A stretch of 55,388 bases of DNA from Roseovarius sp. UBA6217 (GTDB taxonomy: Bacteria; Pseudomonadota; Alphaproteobacteria; Rhodobacterales; Rhodobacteraceae). The DNA lies in assembly GCA_002421985.1 (NCBI GenBank), contig DISF01000090.1, forward strand, positions 15,685 through 71,072, written 5' to 3'. Of the stretch, positions 1-8,445 are shown piece after piece; positions within the stretch are counted from its first letter, which is position 1, and each line of letters starts with the position of its first letter. The translations under genes and the position numbers were made by a program. The notes beneath the pieces are model-generated. The model did not search any database. It was not told the origin of the DNA and saw only the letters and a program-made list of their open reading frames with translations.

Positions 1-250
1 AGGCTTCAGCATTTTGGAAAAGAGGTTTTCGATCAGGCGTAAAGACAGCGGCCCCGCTTCACCCGCCGCTTTTTCAGAGAATTTTCTGCCTTCTGAAGGG
101 GGCGTTTGGATGTTCCTGTGCTATCTGGCCTTAGATAACAATCCAATTTGGACCTATTGATCTGCCTGGATTTACGGCGAGATAGGCACCATGACCGAAG
201 CGCCCGGAGACGCCCCGAGCGATCCCGGCCCATGCGCAATGGAGCCTCTT
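1..250. other. Non-coding leader region upstream of the aminotransferase gene
   Basis: I see no convincing gene here. A plus-strand frame is open from base 2 to a TGA near 154, but its translation has no recognisable features and no start signal. The stretch is AT-richer than the genes around it and contains the three TGGA-type direct repeats listed separately. An in-frame ATG at 191 would lengthen the next protein by 20 residues, but it has a weaker ribosome site than the ATG at 251. Confidence 0.5.
125..174. promoter_or_regulatory. Three direct repeats of CTGGNNTTA type, possible TauR/MocR operator
   Basis: Three similar nonamers in the same orientation lie upstream of the aminotransferase: CTGGCCTTA (125-133), TTGGACCTA (148-156) and CTGGATTTA (166-174). 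From memory, TauR, the MocR-type activator of taurine genes in Rhodobacter, binds direct repeats resembling CTGGACYTAA. Each copy here matches that at about eight of ten positions. This is a visual match only, and no tauR gene lies inside the window. Confidence 0.35.
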
Positions 251-1648
251 ATGGACGGAAAAACTCTCGACAATGACATCTCCCGCGTGGTCGAGGCCGA
301 CCGCGCCCATGTCTGGCATCACCTGATTCAGCACGCGCCCTGGACAGGGGCCGACCCCAAGGCCGATCCGCGCATCATCATCGAGGGGCGCGGGATGCGC
401 GTCTGGGACCAGAAGGGGCGCGAGCATCTCGACGGCGTCTCGGGCGGGGTCTGGACGGTCAACGTGGGTTACGGGCGCGAGCGCATCGCCAACGCGGTGC
501 GCGATCAACTCATTCAACTGCCCTATTTCGCTGGCTCCGCCGGGTCGATCCCCGGCGCGCTCTTCTCCGAGAAACTGATTTCGAAAATGCCGGGGATGAG
601 CCGGGTCTACTACACCAATTCCGGCTCGGAGGCGAATGAGAAGGCGTTCAAGATGGTCCGTCAGATCGCCCACAAGCGCCATGGCGGCCGCAAGCACAAG
701 ATCCTCTACCGCGACCGCGATTATCACGGCACCACCATTGCCTGCCTTTCGGCGGGGGGGCAGGACGAGCGCAATGCCCAATACGGCCCCTTCGCGCCCG
801 GTTTCGTGCGCGTGCCGCATTGCCTTGAATACCGCGCGCAATGGGATCTGGAGGGCGAGGATTACGGCATCGCCGCGGCCAACGCCATCGAGGAGGTGAT
901 CCTGCGCGAAGGCCCCGATACCGTGGGCGCGCTGTGTCTGGAGCCGGTGACAGCGGGCGGCGGCGTCATTGTCCCGCCCGAAGGCTACTGGCCCCGTGTG
1001 CAGGAGATTTGCCGCAAATACGACATCCTTCTGCATATCGACGAGGTCGTGTGCGGCGTGGGCCGCACCGGCACATGGTTCGGCTATCAGCATTACGGGG
1101 TGGTGCCGGATTTCGTGACCATGGCCAAGGGCGTGGCGTCGGGCTACGCCGCCATCGCCTGCTGCGTGACCAACGAGCGGGTTTTTGATCTCTTCCGCGA
1201 CGACGCGACCGACCCGATGACCTATTTCCGCGATATCTCGACCTTTGGCGGCTGCACCGCCGGACCCGCGGCGGCGCTGGAAAACATGGCGATCATCGAG
1301 GAAGAGGGGTTGCTGGAAAACACCACCGCCATGGGCGATTACATGCTCGACCAGTTGCGCAGCCTGCAAGACCGTCACGCGGTGATCGGCGATGTGCGCG
1401 GCAAGGGGCTGTTTCTGGGGGCAGAACTGGTGGCGGATCGCGCAACCAGGGAACCCGCGCCCGAAAGACAGGTGCAGGCCGTGGTCGCCGATTGCATGGC
1501 GCAGGGCGTCATCATCGGTGCCACCAACCGCTCGCTGCCCGGCTTCAACAACACGCTGTGCTATTCGCCCGCGCTGATCGCCACCCGCGACGATATCGAC
1601 CAGATCGTCGCGGCCACCGATGCGGCGCTCACACGGGTCTTTGGCTGA
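251..1648 (+). CDS. tpa: Class III PLP aminotransferase, probably taurine:pyruvate aminotransferase
   Basis: This enzyme transfers the amino group of an omega-amino acid, probably taurine, to pyruvate in the cytoplasm. With taurine the products are sulfoacetaldehyde and alanine. Visible class III features are the YYTNSGSEANE cofactor-binding stretch, an HIDEVVCGVGRTGT segment and the Schiff-base lysine in DFVTMAKGVASGY (about residue 293). The start at 251 is chosen because GGAG ends six bases before it; the protein is then 465 residues, normal for the family. It is a lone gene; xsc and the tau transporter are not next to it. The substrate assignment rests on overall resemblance and on candidate TauR repeats upstream, so another omega-amino acid is possible. 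Confidence 0.75.
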   Translation: MDGKTLDNDISRVVEADRAHVWHHLIQHAPWTGADPKADPRIIIEGRGMRVWDQKGREHLDGVSGGVWTVNVGYGRERIANAVRDQLIQLPYFAGSAGSIPGALFSEKLISKMPGMSRVYYTNSGSEANEKAFKMVRQIAHKRHGGRKHKILYRDRDYHGTTIACLSAGGQDERNAQYGPFAPGFVRVPHCLEYRAQWDLEGEDYGIAAANAIEEVILREGPDTVGALCLEPVTAGGGVIVPPEGYWPRVQEICRKYDILLHIDEVVCGVGRTGTWFGYQHYGVVPDFVTMAKGVASGYAAIACCVTNERVFDLFRDDATDPMTYFRDISTFGGCTAGPAAALENMAIIEEEGLLENTTAMGDYMLDQLRSLQDRHAVIGDVRGKGLFLGAELVADRATREPAPERQVQAVVADCMAQGVIIGATNRSLPGFNNTLCYSPALIATRDDIDQIVAATDAALTRVFG

Positions 1649-1659
1649 ACCCACCGCCA

Positions 1660-1690
1660 CAACGCCCAAAGCCTGCGGGTCCGGGCGTTG
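1660..1690. terminator. Hairpin between convergent aminotransferase and tlpA-like gene
   Basis: CAACGCCC (1660-1667) pairs perfectly with GGGCGTTG (1683-1690) across a 15-base loop, 12 bases after the aminotransferase stop. No T-run follows, so the termination role is inferred from the position between two convergent genes. Confidence 0.4.
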
Positions 1691-1702
1691 CGGCCTCGGG
1701 GC

Positions 1703-2266
1703 TCAGCCTCCCGCGCGCCCCGTCAGCGCCGCGATGATCGCCTGCGCACTGTCGCTGTTCCAGTCGGCATCGCCCGTCAGACGCGCGATCTCGCGCCCCT
1801 GTGCATCGAGGATCATCGTCATCGGCAGGCCGAAAACGCCCATCTCGCGCGCCAGCGCGGATCGCGGATCGCGGTGCAGGGGCAGGTTGTCGGCACCGAT
1901 CTCGTCCATGAATTTCTTCATGGCAGGCGGGGGGTTGCGCCCGGTGGCGATGGTCACGACGGCGAAATCCTCGCCACCCATCTCGCGTTCCAGCGCCGAC
2001 AGGGTCGGCATCTCGGCGCGGCAGGGCGCGCACCATGTCGCCCAGAAATTCACCAGCACGACACGCCCCTGATAATCGCCCAGCCTGCCTGCGCCCCCCT
2101 CGCCGCGCTCGAATTCAACCTGCGGGGCGGGTGCGGGCGCGCTGTGGAACATGAGTTTCTTCATATCCCCTTCGCGCAGCGCCTCGGCCTGCGCCGAATC
2201 GGCAAGGGCGGGGTTTGCACCAAGCGCGAGGGCCATATAAAGGACAATGCCAAAGAGACGTTTCAT
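1703..2266 (-). CDS. TlpA-like periplasmic thiol:disulfide oxidoreductase
   Basis: A 187-residue thioredoxin-fold protein. It starts with a signal peptide (hydrophobic from about residue 4, cleavage near ALA-DS at 22-24). The active site is WATWCAPCRAEMP with Cys79 and Cys82, and the cis-proline region is GVFGLPMTMIL. Proteins of this kind reduce periplasmic disulfides, for example in apocytochrome c maturation; which partner this one serves cannot be read here. The start is set at 2266 because GGAG lies just upstream on this strand and the signal peptide begins there. Longer open frames upstream run into argH. Its start codon is only 25 bp from that of argH, in divergent orientation. Confidence 0.88.
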   Translation of the reverse strand: MKRLFGIVLYMALALGANPALADSAQAEALREGDMKKLMFHSAPAPAPQVEFERGEGGAGRLGDYQGRVVLVNFWATWCAPCRAEMPTLSALEREMGGEDFAVVTIATGRNPPPAMKKFMDEIGADNLPLHRDPRSALAREMGVFGLPMTMILDAQGREIARLTGDADWNSDSAQAIIAALTGRAGG

Positions 2267-2291
2267 AATTCCCTCCAAAGGGCCGCAGCAG

Positions 2292-3683
2292 ATGACCGAT
2301 ACGACCTCGAACAAGATGTGGGGCGGCCGCTTTGCCGCCGGGCCGGACGCGATCATGGAGGCCATCAACGCCTCGATCTCGTTCGACAAGCGGCTGGCGG
2401 CGCAGGACATCGCCGGATCGCGCGCCCATGCCGCCATGCTGGCGGCCACGGGTATCATCAGTGATAGGGATGGTGAAGCAATCAGGGAAGGGCTGCTCAC
2501 GGTCTTGTCAGAGATAGAGGCCGGAGATTTCACCTTTTCCACCGCGCTTGAAGATATCCACATGAATGTGGAGGCGCGCCTCAAGGAGATCGTGGGCGAG
2601 GCCGCCGGGCGGCTGCACACGGCGCGCTCGCGCAACGATCAGGTGGCGACCGATTTCCGGCTCTGGGTGCGCGATCAACTCGACGCGGTGGATGGCGCGC
2701 TGCTGGCGCTCATGCGCGCGCTTTTGGCGCAGGCCGAGGCGGGGGCGGATTGGGTCATGCCGGGGTTCACCCATTTGCAGACCGCGCAGCCGGTGACATG
2801 GGGCCATCACATGATGGCCTATGTCGAGATGTTCGCGCGCGATCTGGGCCGGGTGCGCGATGCGCGCGCGCGGATGAACGAATGCCCGCTGGGCGCGGCG
2901 GCACTGGCGGGAACGTCCTTTCCCATCGACCGCGAGATGGTGGCGCAGGCGCTGGGGTTTGACCGCCCCTGTGCCAATTCGCTCGATGCCGTCAGCGACC
3001 GGGATTTCGCGCTGGAATTTCTGGGCGCGGCCAGCATCTGCGCGATGCATCTGAGCCGCTTTGCCGAGGAATTGGTGATCTGGTCCTCGGCGCAGTTCCG
3101 CTTTGTGGCGCTGTCGGACCGGTTCTCGACCGGATCAAGCATCATGCCGCAGAAGAAGAACCCCGACGCTGCGGAATTGATCCGCGCCAAGGTGGGGCGC
3201 ATCTTCGGGGCGAACGTGGCGCTGATGATGGTGATGAAGGGGCTTCCTCTCGCCTATTCCAAGGACATGCAGGAGGACAAGGAACAGGTCTTTGATGCCG
3301 CCGACAACCTGATGCTGGCGCTCGCGGCGATGGAGGGGATGGTGCGCGACATGCACGCGCAGAAGGACACTCTGGAGGCCGCCGCCGGGTCCGGCTTTTC
3401 GACCGCGACGGATCTGGCCGATTGGCTGGTGCGGGTGGCGGGGATGCCGTTCCGAGAGGCGCATCACGTCACGGGCAGCCTCGTGGCGCGGGCCGAAGCC
3501 AAGGGTGTTGACCTGCCCGATCTCAGCCTTTCGGAGATGCAGGCAGTGCATGGCGAAATTACAGATGCGGTCTATGATGTTCTTGGTGTGCGCAAGTCTG
3601 TGGCGTCACGGATGAGCTATGGCGGCACGGCACCTGCGCAGGTGCGCGCGCAGGTGGCCCGCTGGAAGGAGCGTTTGGGATGA
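2292..3683 (+). CDS. argH: Argininosuccinate lyase
   Basis: The last enzyme of arginine synthesis; it splits argininosuccinate into arginine and fumarate in the cytoplasm. The N-terminus contains MWGGRF, and the fumarase/aspartase superfamily signature GSSIMPQKKNPD lies at about residues 281-292. At 463 residues it has normal length. The start at 2292 is preferred over an upstream in-frame codon at 2247 because MTDTTSNKMWGGRF is the usual N-terminus. The stop overlaps the start of the next small lipoprotein gene (ATGA), so the two are translationally coupled. The promoter must lie within or beyond the divergent tlpA-like gene. Confidence 0.97.
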   Translation: MTDTTSNKMWGGRFAAGPDAIMEAINASISFDKRLAAQDIAGSRAHAAMLAATGIISDRDGEAIREGLLTVLSEIEAGDFTFSTALEDIHMNVEARLKEIVGEAAGRLHTARSRNDQVATDFRLWVRDQLDAVDGALLALMRALLAQAEAGADWVMPGFTHLQTAQPVTWGHHMMAYVEMFARDLGRVRDARARMNECPLGAAALAGTSFPIDREMVAQALGFDRPCANSLDAVSDRDFALEFLGAASICAMHLSRFAEELVIWSSAQFRFVALSDRFSTGSSIMPQKKNPDAAELIRAKVGRIFGANVALMMVMKGLPLAYSKDMQEDKEQVFDAADNLMLALAAMEGMVRDMHAQKDTLEAAAGSGFSTATDLADWLVRVAGMPFREAHHVTGSLVARAEAKGVDLPDLSLSEMQAVHGEITDAVYDVLGVRKSVASRMSYGGTAPAQVRAQVARWKERLG

Positions 3684-3856
3684 GGCTTTTGGTGGTGATC
3701 GCGGCCCTTGCGCTGACAGGGTGCGGCGTGGAGGGAGATCCGGTGCGGCCCACGGTCAGCACCACGGTGAGCGCGGGATCGGGCGGGGTGCATACCAGCG
3801 TGGGCACGGGCGTGCGCGTCGGCGGCGTCAATGTCGGCGTGGGGGTCGGGCTGTGA
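3680..3856 (+). CDS. Small lipoprotein between argH and lysA
   Basis: A 58-residue protein whose ATG overlaps the argH stop by four bases. The N-terminus MRLLVVIAALALTGC is a lipoprotein signal with lipobox LTGC, so Cys15 would be lipidated. The rest is a Gly/Val/Thr-rich tail of short repeats (VGTGVRVGGVNVGVGVG). Small lipoproteins in this position between argH and lysA occur in related genomes, but I know no function. Its stop overlaps the GTG of the next gene. Confidence 0.75.
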   Translation: MRLLVVIAALALTGCGVEGDPVRPTVSTTVSAGSGGVHTSVGTGVRVGGVNVGVGVGL

Positions 3857-4161
3857 GATGGGCATGGCTCGCGCTGGCGCTCTGGGGTGCGGTGCATCCG
3901 ATGTCGTGGTTTCTCGCGTGGTTCGGCGAGAACGGCTATGACCTGATGGCGATGGTCGCGGCCTGGCATGTCAACGCGGCCACATCCGGGCTGGTCTGGG
4001 ACCTGACGATTGCCGCCGTGACGCTGACGGTCTGGATCGTGGCGGAGGTGGTGCGGCACCGGCGCTGGCTGGGCCTCGTGGCGATCCCGGCGACGTTTGG
4101 CATCGGCGTAAGCTGCGGCCTGCCGCTCTACCTTTTCCTGCGGAGCCTGCGGCGCGCGTGA
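3853..4161 (+). CDS. DUF2834 small membrane protein
   Basis: A 102-residue, very hydrophobic protein with about three membrane helices: residues 3-20, 45-65 and 72-95. It ends in GLPLYLFLRSL, a form typical of DUF2834. The start is taken as GTG at 3853, which overlaps the TGA of the preceding lipoprotein gene (GTGA) and keeps the first helix; the next ATG at 3901 would cut it. Its place in the argH-lipoprotein-lysA run suggests co-transcription, not a known role in amino acid synthesis. Confidence 0.7.
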   Translation: MRWAWLALALWGAVHPMSWFLAWFGENGYDLMAMVAAWHVNAATSGLVWDLTIAAVTLTVWIVAEVVRHRRWLGLVAIPATFGIGVSCGLPLYLFLRSLRRA

Positions 4162-4167
4162 GGCTTT

Positions 4168-4189
4168 GAGTATTTATGGCAAGATGAAG
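4168..4189 (+). repeat. GAGTATTT...GGCAAGATGAAG intergenic motif, copy 1
   Basis: A 22-base motif starting GAGTATTT and ending GGCAAGATGAAG lies between the DUF2834 stop and the lysA start. A second copy, 21 of 22 identical, is at 52042-52063, again directly before a start codon. I recognise the motif as recurrent between genes in Rhodobacteraceae; its function is unknown to me. Confidence 0.7.
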
Positions 4190-4201
4190 CGGGGCTAGGG
4201 C

Positions 4202-5467
4202 TTGGATCATTTTCTTTATCGGGGCGGCGTGCTTTGTGCCGAGGATGTGCCGCTGACCGAGATCGCGGCAGAGGTGGGCACGCCGTTTTATTGCTATTCC
4301 ACGGCCACGCTGGAGCGGCATTACCGTCTTTTTGACGAGGCGCTGGCGGGGATGGATCATCTCGTGTGCTATGCCATGAAGGCGGCGAGCAATCAGGCGA
4401 TTTTGCGCACGCTGGCGGCGCTTGGCGCGGGGATGGATGTGGTTTCGGGCGGGGAATATGCGCGCGCGATCGCAGCGGGAGTGCCGGGTGACAGGATCGT
4501 GTTTTCCGGTGTCGGCAAGACGCGCGAGGAGATGCGCGTGGCGCTCATCGGCGGTATCCGGCAATTCAATGTCGAGAGCGAGCCGGAGCTTCGCGCGCTG
4601 AGCGAGGTGGCGGCAAGCCTTGGCCTGCGCGCGCCGATCACCATCCGCATCAACCCGGATGTGGATGCCAGGACCCATGCCAAGATCGCCACCGGCAAGA
4701 GCGAGAACAAGTTCGGCATTCCGATTGCGCGGGCGCGCGCGGTCTATGCCGAGGCCGCATCCCTGCCGGGGATCGAGGTGGTGGGAATCGACGTGCATAT
4801 CGGCAGCCAGTTGACCGATCTCGAGCCGTTTCGCCTTGCCTATCGCAAGGTGGCGGACCTGACCGGGGTGCTGCGCGCCGACGGGCATGATATCCGGCGG
4901 CTCGACCTCGGCGGGGGCTTGGGGATTCCCTATACCCGCTCGAACGAGGCACCGCCGCTGCCCATGGACTATGGCGCGATGATCCGCGAGGAGCTGGGCC
5001 ATCTGGGCTGCGAGATCGAGATCGAGCCGGGGCGGCTCATCGTCGGCAATGCCGGCGTGCTGGTAAGCGCGGTGATCTATGTGAAAGAGGGCGAGGGACG
5101 CGATTTCCTCATCCTCGACGCGGCGATGAACGATCTCATCCGCCCGGCCATGTATGATGCGCATCACGACATCGTGCCGGTGATCGAGCCTGCGCCGGGG
5201 GGTGAGCAGCGCCCCTATGACGTGGTCGGCCCGGTTTGCGAATCGGGCGATACATTTGCGCGCGGGCGGCAGATGCCAGCCGTCGCGGCGGGTGATCTGG
5301 TGGCGTTCCGCAGCGCCGGGGCCTATGGCGCGGTGATGTCGAGCGAATACAACACAAGGCCGCTTATCCCCGAGGTTCTGGTCAATGGGCGTGACTTTGC
5401 CGTGATCCGCGCGCGCCCGAGCTTTGACGAAATGATAAATCGCGATACCATCCCCGAATGGCTCTGA
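4202..5467 (+). CDS. lysA: Diaminopimelate decarboxylase
   Basis: Decarboxylates meso-diaminopimelate to lysine, the final step of lysine synthesis. It is a fold type III PLP enzyme. The cofactor lysine is Lys60 in CYAMKAASN, followed by an HIGSQ segment, a glycine-rich DLGGGLGIPY phosphate-binding loop and CESGDTFARGR near the C-terminus. The length of 421 residues is normal. The start is a TTG (4202); the next in-frame ATG would remove the N-terminal barrel strand. The only purine-rich sequence before it is the GATGAAGCGGGG that ends the repeated motif, so that motif may supply the ribosome site. Confidence 0.95.
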   Translation: MDHFLYRGGVLCAEDVPLTEIAAEVGTPFYCYSTATLERHYRLFDEALAGMDHLVCYAMKAASNQAILRTLAALGAGMDVVSGGEYARAIAAGVPGDRIVFSGVGKTREEMRVALIGGIRQFNVESEPELRALSEVAASLGLRAPITIRINPDVDARTHAKIATGKSENKFGIPIARARAVYAEAASLPGIEVVGIDVHIGSQLTDLEPFRLAYRKVADLTGVLRADGHDIRRLDLGGGLGIPYTRSNEAPPLPMDYGAMIREELGHLGCEIEIEPGRLIVGNAGVLVSAVIYVKEGEGRDFLILDAAMNDLIRPAMYDAHHDIVPVIEPAPGGEQRPYDVVGPVCESGDTFARGRQMPAVAAGDLVAFRSAGAYGAVMSSEYNTRPLIPEVLVNGRDFAVIRARPSFDEMINRDTIPEWL

Positions 5468-5509
5468 CGCGGGTGACGCGCCGGGCCTTGAGAAGGAGCG
5501 GCGCGGCCC

Positions 5510-8101
5510 ATGTCCCGACCCGATGATCCCCTGAGCACGGCGCTGGCGCGTTTGCGCCCGGCGGTTGCGCTCACCTGGGCGGGGCTGGTGGCCGAACGGG
5601 GCGCGCGCGCCTTCTGGCCGCTGCTGAGCCTGCTGGCGGTGGTGGCGGGCGCGGTGTTTCTGGGCCTGCACGAGAGCGTGCCGCCCGTGGCGCTGGCATG
5701 GGTGGGGGCCGGGCTGGCGCTGGCGGCGCTGGCGCTTGGCGGGTTTGGCCTGTGGCGGTTTCGCTGGCCGTCGCGGGCGCAGGCGCTGGCGCGGCTCGAT
5801 GCCTCGCTGAGCGGGCGGCCGCTGGCCGCGCTTGGCGACAGGCTGGCCATTGGGGCGGGCGATGCCGCCTCGGTGGCGCTGTGGCGGGCGCATCAGGCGC
5901 GGATGGCGCGGCGCGCGGCGGGGGCGCGGCCGGTGTCGCCCGATCTGCGGCTGGCGCGGTTCGACCCTTACGGCCTGCGCCACGTGGCGCTTCTGGTGCT
6001 GGTGATCGGCCTTGTCTTCGGCTCTGTCTGGCGCGCGGGCACGGTGGTGCAGACGGCCCCCGGCGGCGGGTCGGCGCTTGCCTCCGGCCCCGCCTGGGAG
6101 GGCTGGATCGAGCCGCCGCGCCATACCGGATTGCCCAGCCTTTACCTTGCCGATCAGGATGGCGTGATCCGCGTGCCCATGGGCAGCGCGGTGACCCTGC
6201 GCTTTTACGGCGAGGAGGGGGCGCTGCGCCTGCACGAGACCGCGTCGGGGCGGGGAGCGGAGACGCAGACGCCTGCCGCCCCCGAGCACAGCTTTGACAT
6301 CGCGCGCGACGGGGAGCTGCGCATCGACGGCCCCGGCGGGCGCGGCTGGCGGGTCGAGGCCATTGCCGATGCCGCGCCGCAGGTGGTGGTGCGCGACGGT
6401 GAGGCCAGGAGCAGTTTCGAGGGCCAGATGAGCCTGCCGTTCGAGGCACACGACGATTATGGCGTGACCGGCGGCGAGGCGGTGATCGTGCTCGACATGG
6501 CGCGGGTCACGCGCCGCCACGGCCTGAGCACAGAGCCGGAACCGCGCGAGGCCATCCGGCTCGATCTGCCGCTGCCGATGATGGGCGGGCGGGCCGAGTT
6601 CACCGAGACGCTTGTGGCCGACCTGTCGCAGCACCCTTGGGCGCATCTGCCAGTCACGCTGCGGATGACGGTGACGGATGCTGCGGGGCAAGAGGGCCTC
6701 TCGGCACCGGTGGAAATGACGCTCCCGGCGCGGCGTTTCTTTGATCCGCTGGCGGCGGCGGTGATCGAGCAGCGGCGCGACCTGCTGTGGAACCGCGCCA
6801 ATGCGCCGCGCGTGGCGCAGGTGCTGCGCGCGATATCGTGGCAACCCGAGGAGGGGCTTTTCCGGTCCAGCGCCGCCTATCTGCGGCTGCGGGTGATCCT
6901 GCGCAGGCTCGAGGCGATGGTGGCCATGGGCGGGCTTGACGATGCCGGGCGCGACGAGATCGCGCAGGCGCTGTGGGATCTGGGTATCGTGCTCGAGGAT
7001 GGCGATATTGGCGACGCGCTGGAGCGGATGCGCGCGGCGCAGGAGCGGCTCGCCGAGGCGATGAATAACGGCGCGAGCGAGGACGAGATCGCGCGCCTGA
7101 TGCAGCAATTGCGCGACGCGACGCAGGACTATCTGCGCCAGAAGATGCAGCAGGCGCAGCGCGAGGCCCCCGATGGCGGCGATCAGCAGAGCGCCGGGAA
7201 CATGATGCAGATGAACCAACAGGATCTGCAGGACATGATGGACCGCATCCAGGAATTGATGGAACAGGGCCGGTTCGCCGAGGCGCAGCAGGCGCTGGAG
7301 AAATTCCAGCGCATGATGGAGAACATGCAGGTCACCCAAGGTCAGGTCGGCGCGCAGGGGCAACAGGCGATGGAGGGCCTCTCGGAGACATTGCGCGAAC
7401 AGCAGGGCCTGTCGGATCAGGCGTTCCGCGATCTTCAGGAACAGTTCAACCCAAACGCGCAGCGCGGCCAGTCGCAGGGCAACGAGGGCCGCTCGGGCGG
7501 TGACGGGCGCGGCCAGAGCCACGATGGCCAGCAGGGCCAGGGCGGCGGCGAGGGTGGCGCGCAACCGGGTGGCGAGGGCGCGCAGGGGCGCGATCAGGCC
7601 GGGGGCGGCGCGGACGGATCGCTGGCAGAGCGGCAAGAGGCGCTGCGCCGCCAGCTTGAACAGCAGCGTGGCAGGTTGCCGCAGCTTGGCGGCGAGGCCG
7701 GAGAGGCCGCGCGCGACGCGCTGGAACGCGCCGAACGGGCGATGGAAGGGGCCGGGGAGGCGCTGCGCAACGGTGATCTGGCCGGCGCGCTCGAGGATCA
7801 GGCCGATGCGATGGAGGCGCTGCGCGAGGGGATGCGGAGCATGGGCGAGGCGATGGCGCGCGACGCAAACCCCGGCAGCCCCGATGACGGGCGCGGCAAC
7901 GCGGGCCGCGCGCAGGCCGATCCGCTGGGGCGTGAGGCCGGGCAAGGCGGTGTCGCGGGCACCGATGACAGCCTGTTGCAGGGCGAGGACGTGTATCGCC
8001 GCGCGCGCGACCTGCTCGACGAGATCCGCCGCCGCTCGGGCGAGAGCGGGCGCCCGGATATCGAACGCGATTACCTCGAACGCCTGCTGGATCGGTTCTG
8101 A
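5510..8101 (+). CDS. TIGR02302 / DUF4175 family membrane protein
   Basis: An 863-residue protein of a family found in alphaproteobacteria and of unknown function. Two close membrane helices lie at about residues 30-80 and a third at about 150-172, followed by a soluble domain. The last ~300 residues are coiled-coil-like and low-complexity, rich in Gln, Gly, Glu and Met (repeated QQ, GQG, MMQM). AAGGAG sits 11 bases before the ATG. It follows lysA by 42 bp. The repetitive G/C-rich composition leaves very long antisense frames open here, and these are not real genes. Confidence 0.85.
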   Translation: MSRPDDPLSTALARLRPAVALTWAGLVAERGARAFWPLLSLLAVVAGAVFLGLHESVPPVALAWVGAGLALAALALGGFGLWRFRWPSRAQALARLDASLSGRPLAALGDRLAIGAGDAASVALWRAHQARMARRAAGARPVSPDLRLARFDPYGLRHVALLVLVIGLVFGSVWRAGTVVQTAPGGGSALASGPAWEGWIEPPRHTGLPSLYLADQDGVIRVPMGSAVTLRFYGEEGALRLHETASGRGAETQTPAAPEHSFDIARDGELRIDGPGGRGWRVEAIADAAPQVVVRDGEARSSFEGQMSLPFEAHDDYGVTGGEAVIVLDMARVTRRHGLSTEPEPREAIRLDLPLPMMGGRAEFTETLVADLSQHPWAHLPVTLRMTVTDAAGQEGLSAPVEMTLPARRFFDPLAAAVIEQRRDLLWNRANAPRVAQVLRAISWQPEEGLFRSSAAYLRLRVILRRLEAMVAMGGLDDAGRDEIAQALWDLGIVLEDGDIGDALERMRAAQERLAEAMNNGASEDEIARLMQQLRDATQDYLRQKMQQAQREAPDGGDQQSAGNMMQMNQQDLQDMMDRIQELMEQGRFAEAQQALEKFQRMMENMQVTQGQVGAQGQQAMEGLSETLREQQGLSDQAFRDLQEQFNPNAQRGQSQGNEGRSGGDGRGQSHDGQQGQGGGEGGAQPGGEGAQGRDQAGGGADGSLAERQEALRRQLEQQRGRLPQLGGEAGEAARDALERAERAMEGAGEALRNGDLAGALEDQADAMEALREGMRSMGEAMARDANPGSPDDGRGNAGRAQADPLGREAGQGGVAGTDDSLLQGEDVYRRARDLLDEIRRRSGESGRPDIERDYLERLLDRF

Positions 8102-8188
8102 ACCGGGATCGCGCGTGCCCGCGCCACTCGGTGGCGGGCCGGTCTGCTGGATTGGCCTGTGGCGGGGTCGTGCGCGCCGTCCTGCGCG

Positions 8189-8377
8189 TCAGAAATCTAT
8201 CGCGAGGCCCTTTTTCTCCCAATCGCCATAGCGCACCGGCTCCAGCCCCTCGCGCCGCCCGCCAAGCTCGGGGGGCAGATCGGGCGCTTTGGCGGCGGCG
8301 CGGCGCGCCTCGGCCTCGGCAAGGGCGCGTTGCGCGGCGGGGGGCAGGTCTTTCGGTGTGCTGTCTTCGGTGCTCAT
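8189..8377 (-). CDS. SdhAF4-type succinate dehydrogenase assembly factor (DUF1674)
   Basis: A 62-residue protein ending in RYGDWEKKGLAIDF, the hallmark of the DUF1674/SdhAF4 family. In mitochondria this family assists maturation of the flavinylated SdhA subunit. The N-terminal half is charged, alanine-rich and probably disordered. The start at 8377 gives MSTEDSTPKD; a longer frame upstream is just open sequence. It is divergent from rsmB with 68 bp between starts, and the sdh genes are not in the window. Confidence 0.85.
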   Translation of the reverse strand: MSTEDSTPKDLPPAAQRALAEAEARRAAAKAPDLPPELGGRREGLEPVRYGDWEKKGLAIDF

Positions 8378-8445
8378 GCTCGGGCTTTCCCATCGGTGAC
8401 GGGGTTGATATATCGCACCACCCGCCAAAGGCCAAGGAGTCCTCC

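Noticed and set aside
191..250. Longer aminotransferase start at 191
   Set aside because: The extra 20 residues look unlike relatives, and GGAG is well placed for the ATG at 251.
3971..7945. A 1324-codon open frame on the minus strand
   Set aside because: It lies antisense to lysA and the TIGR02302 gene, is Arg/His/Ala-rich and has no domain. Long antisense frames are expected where codons avoid A/T in the third position.
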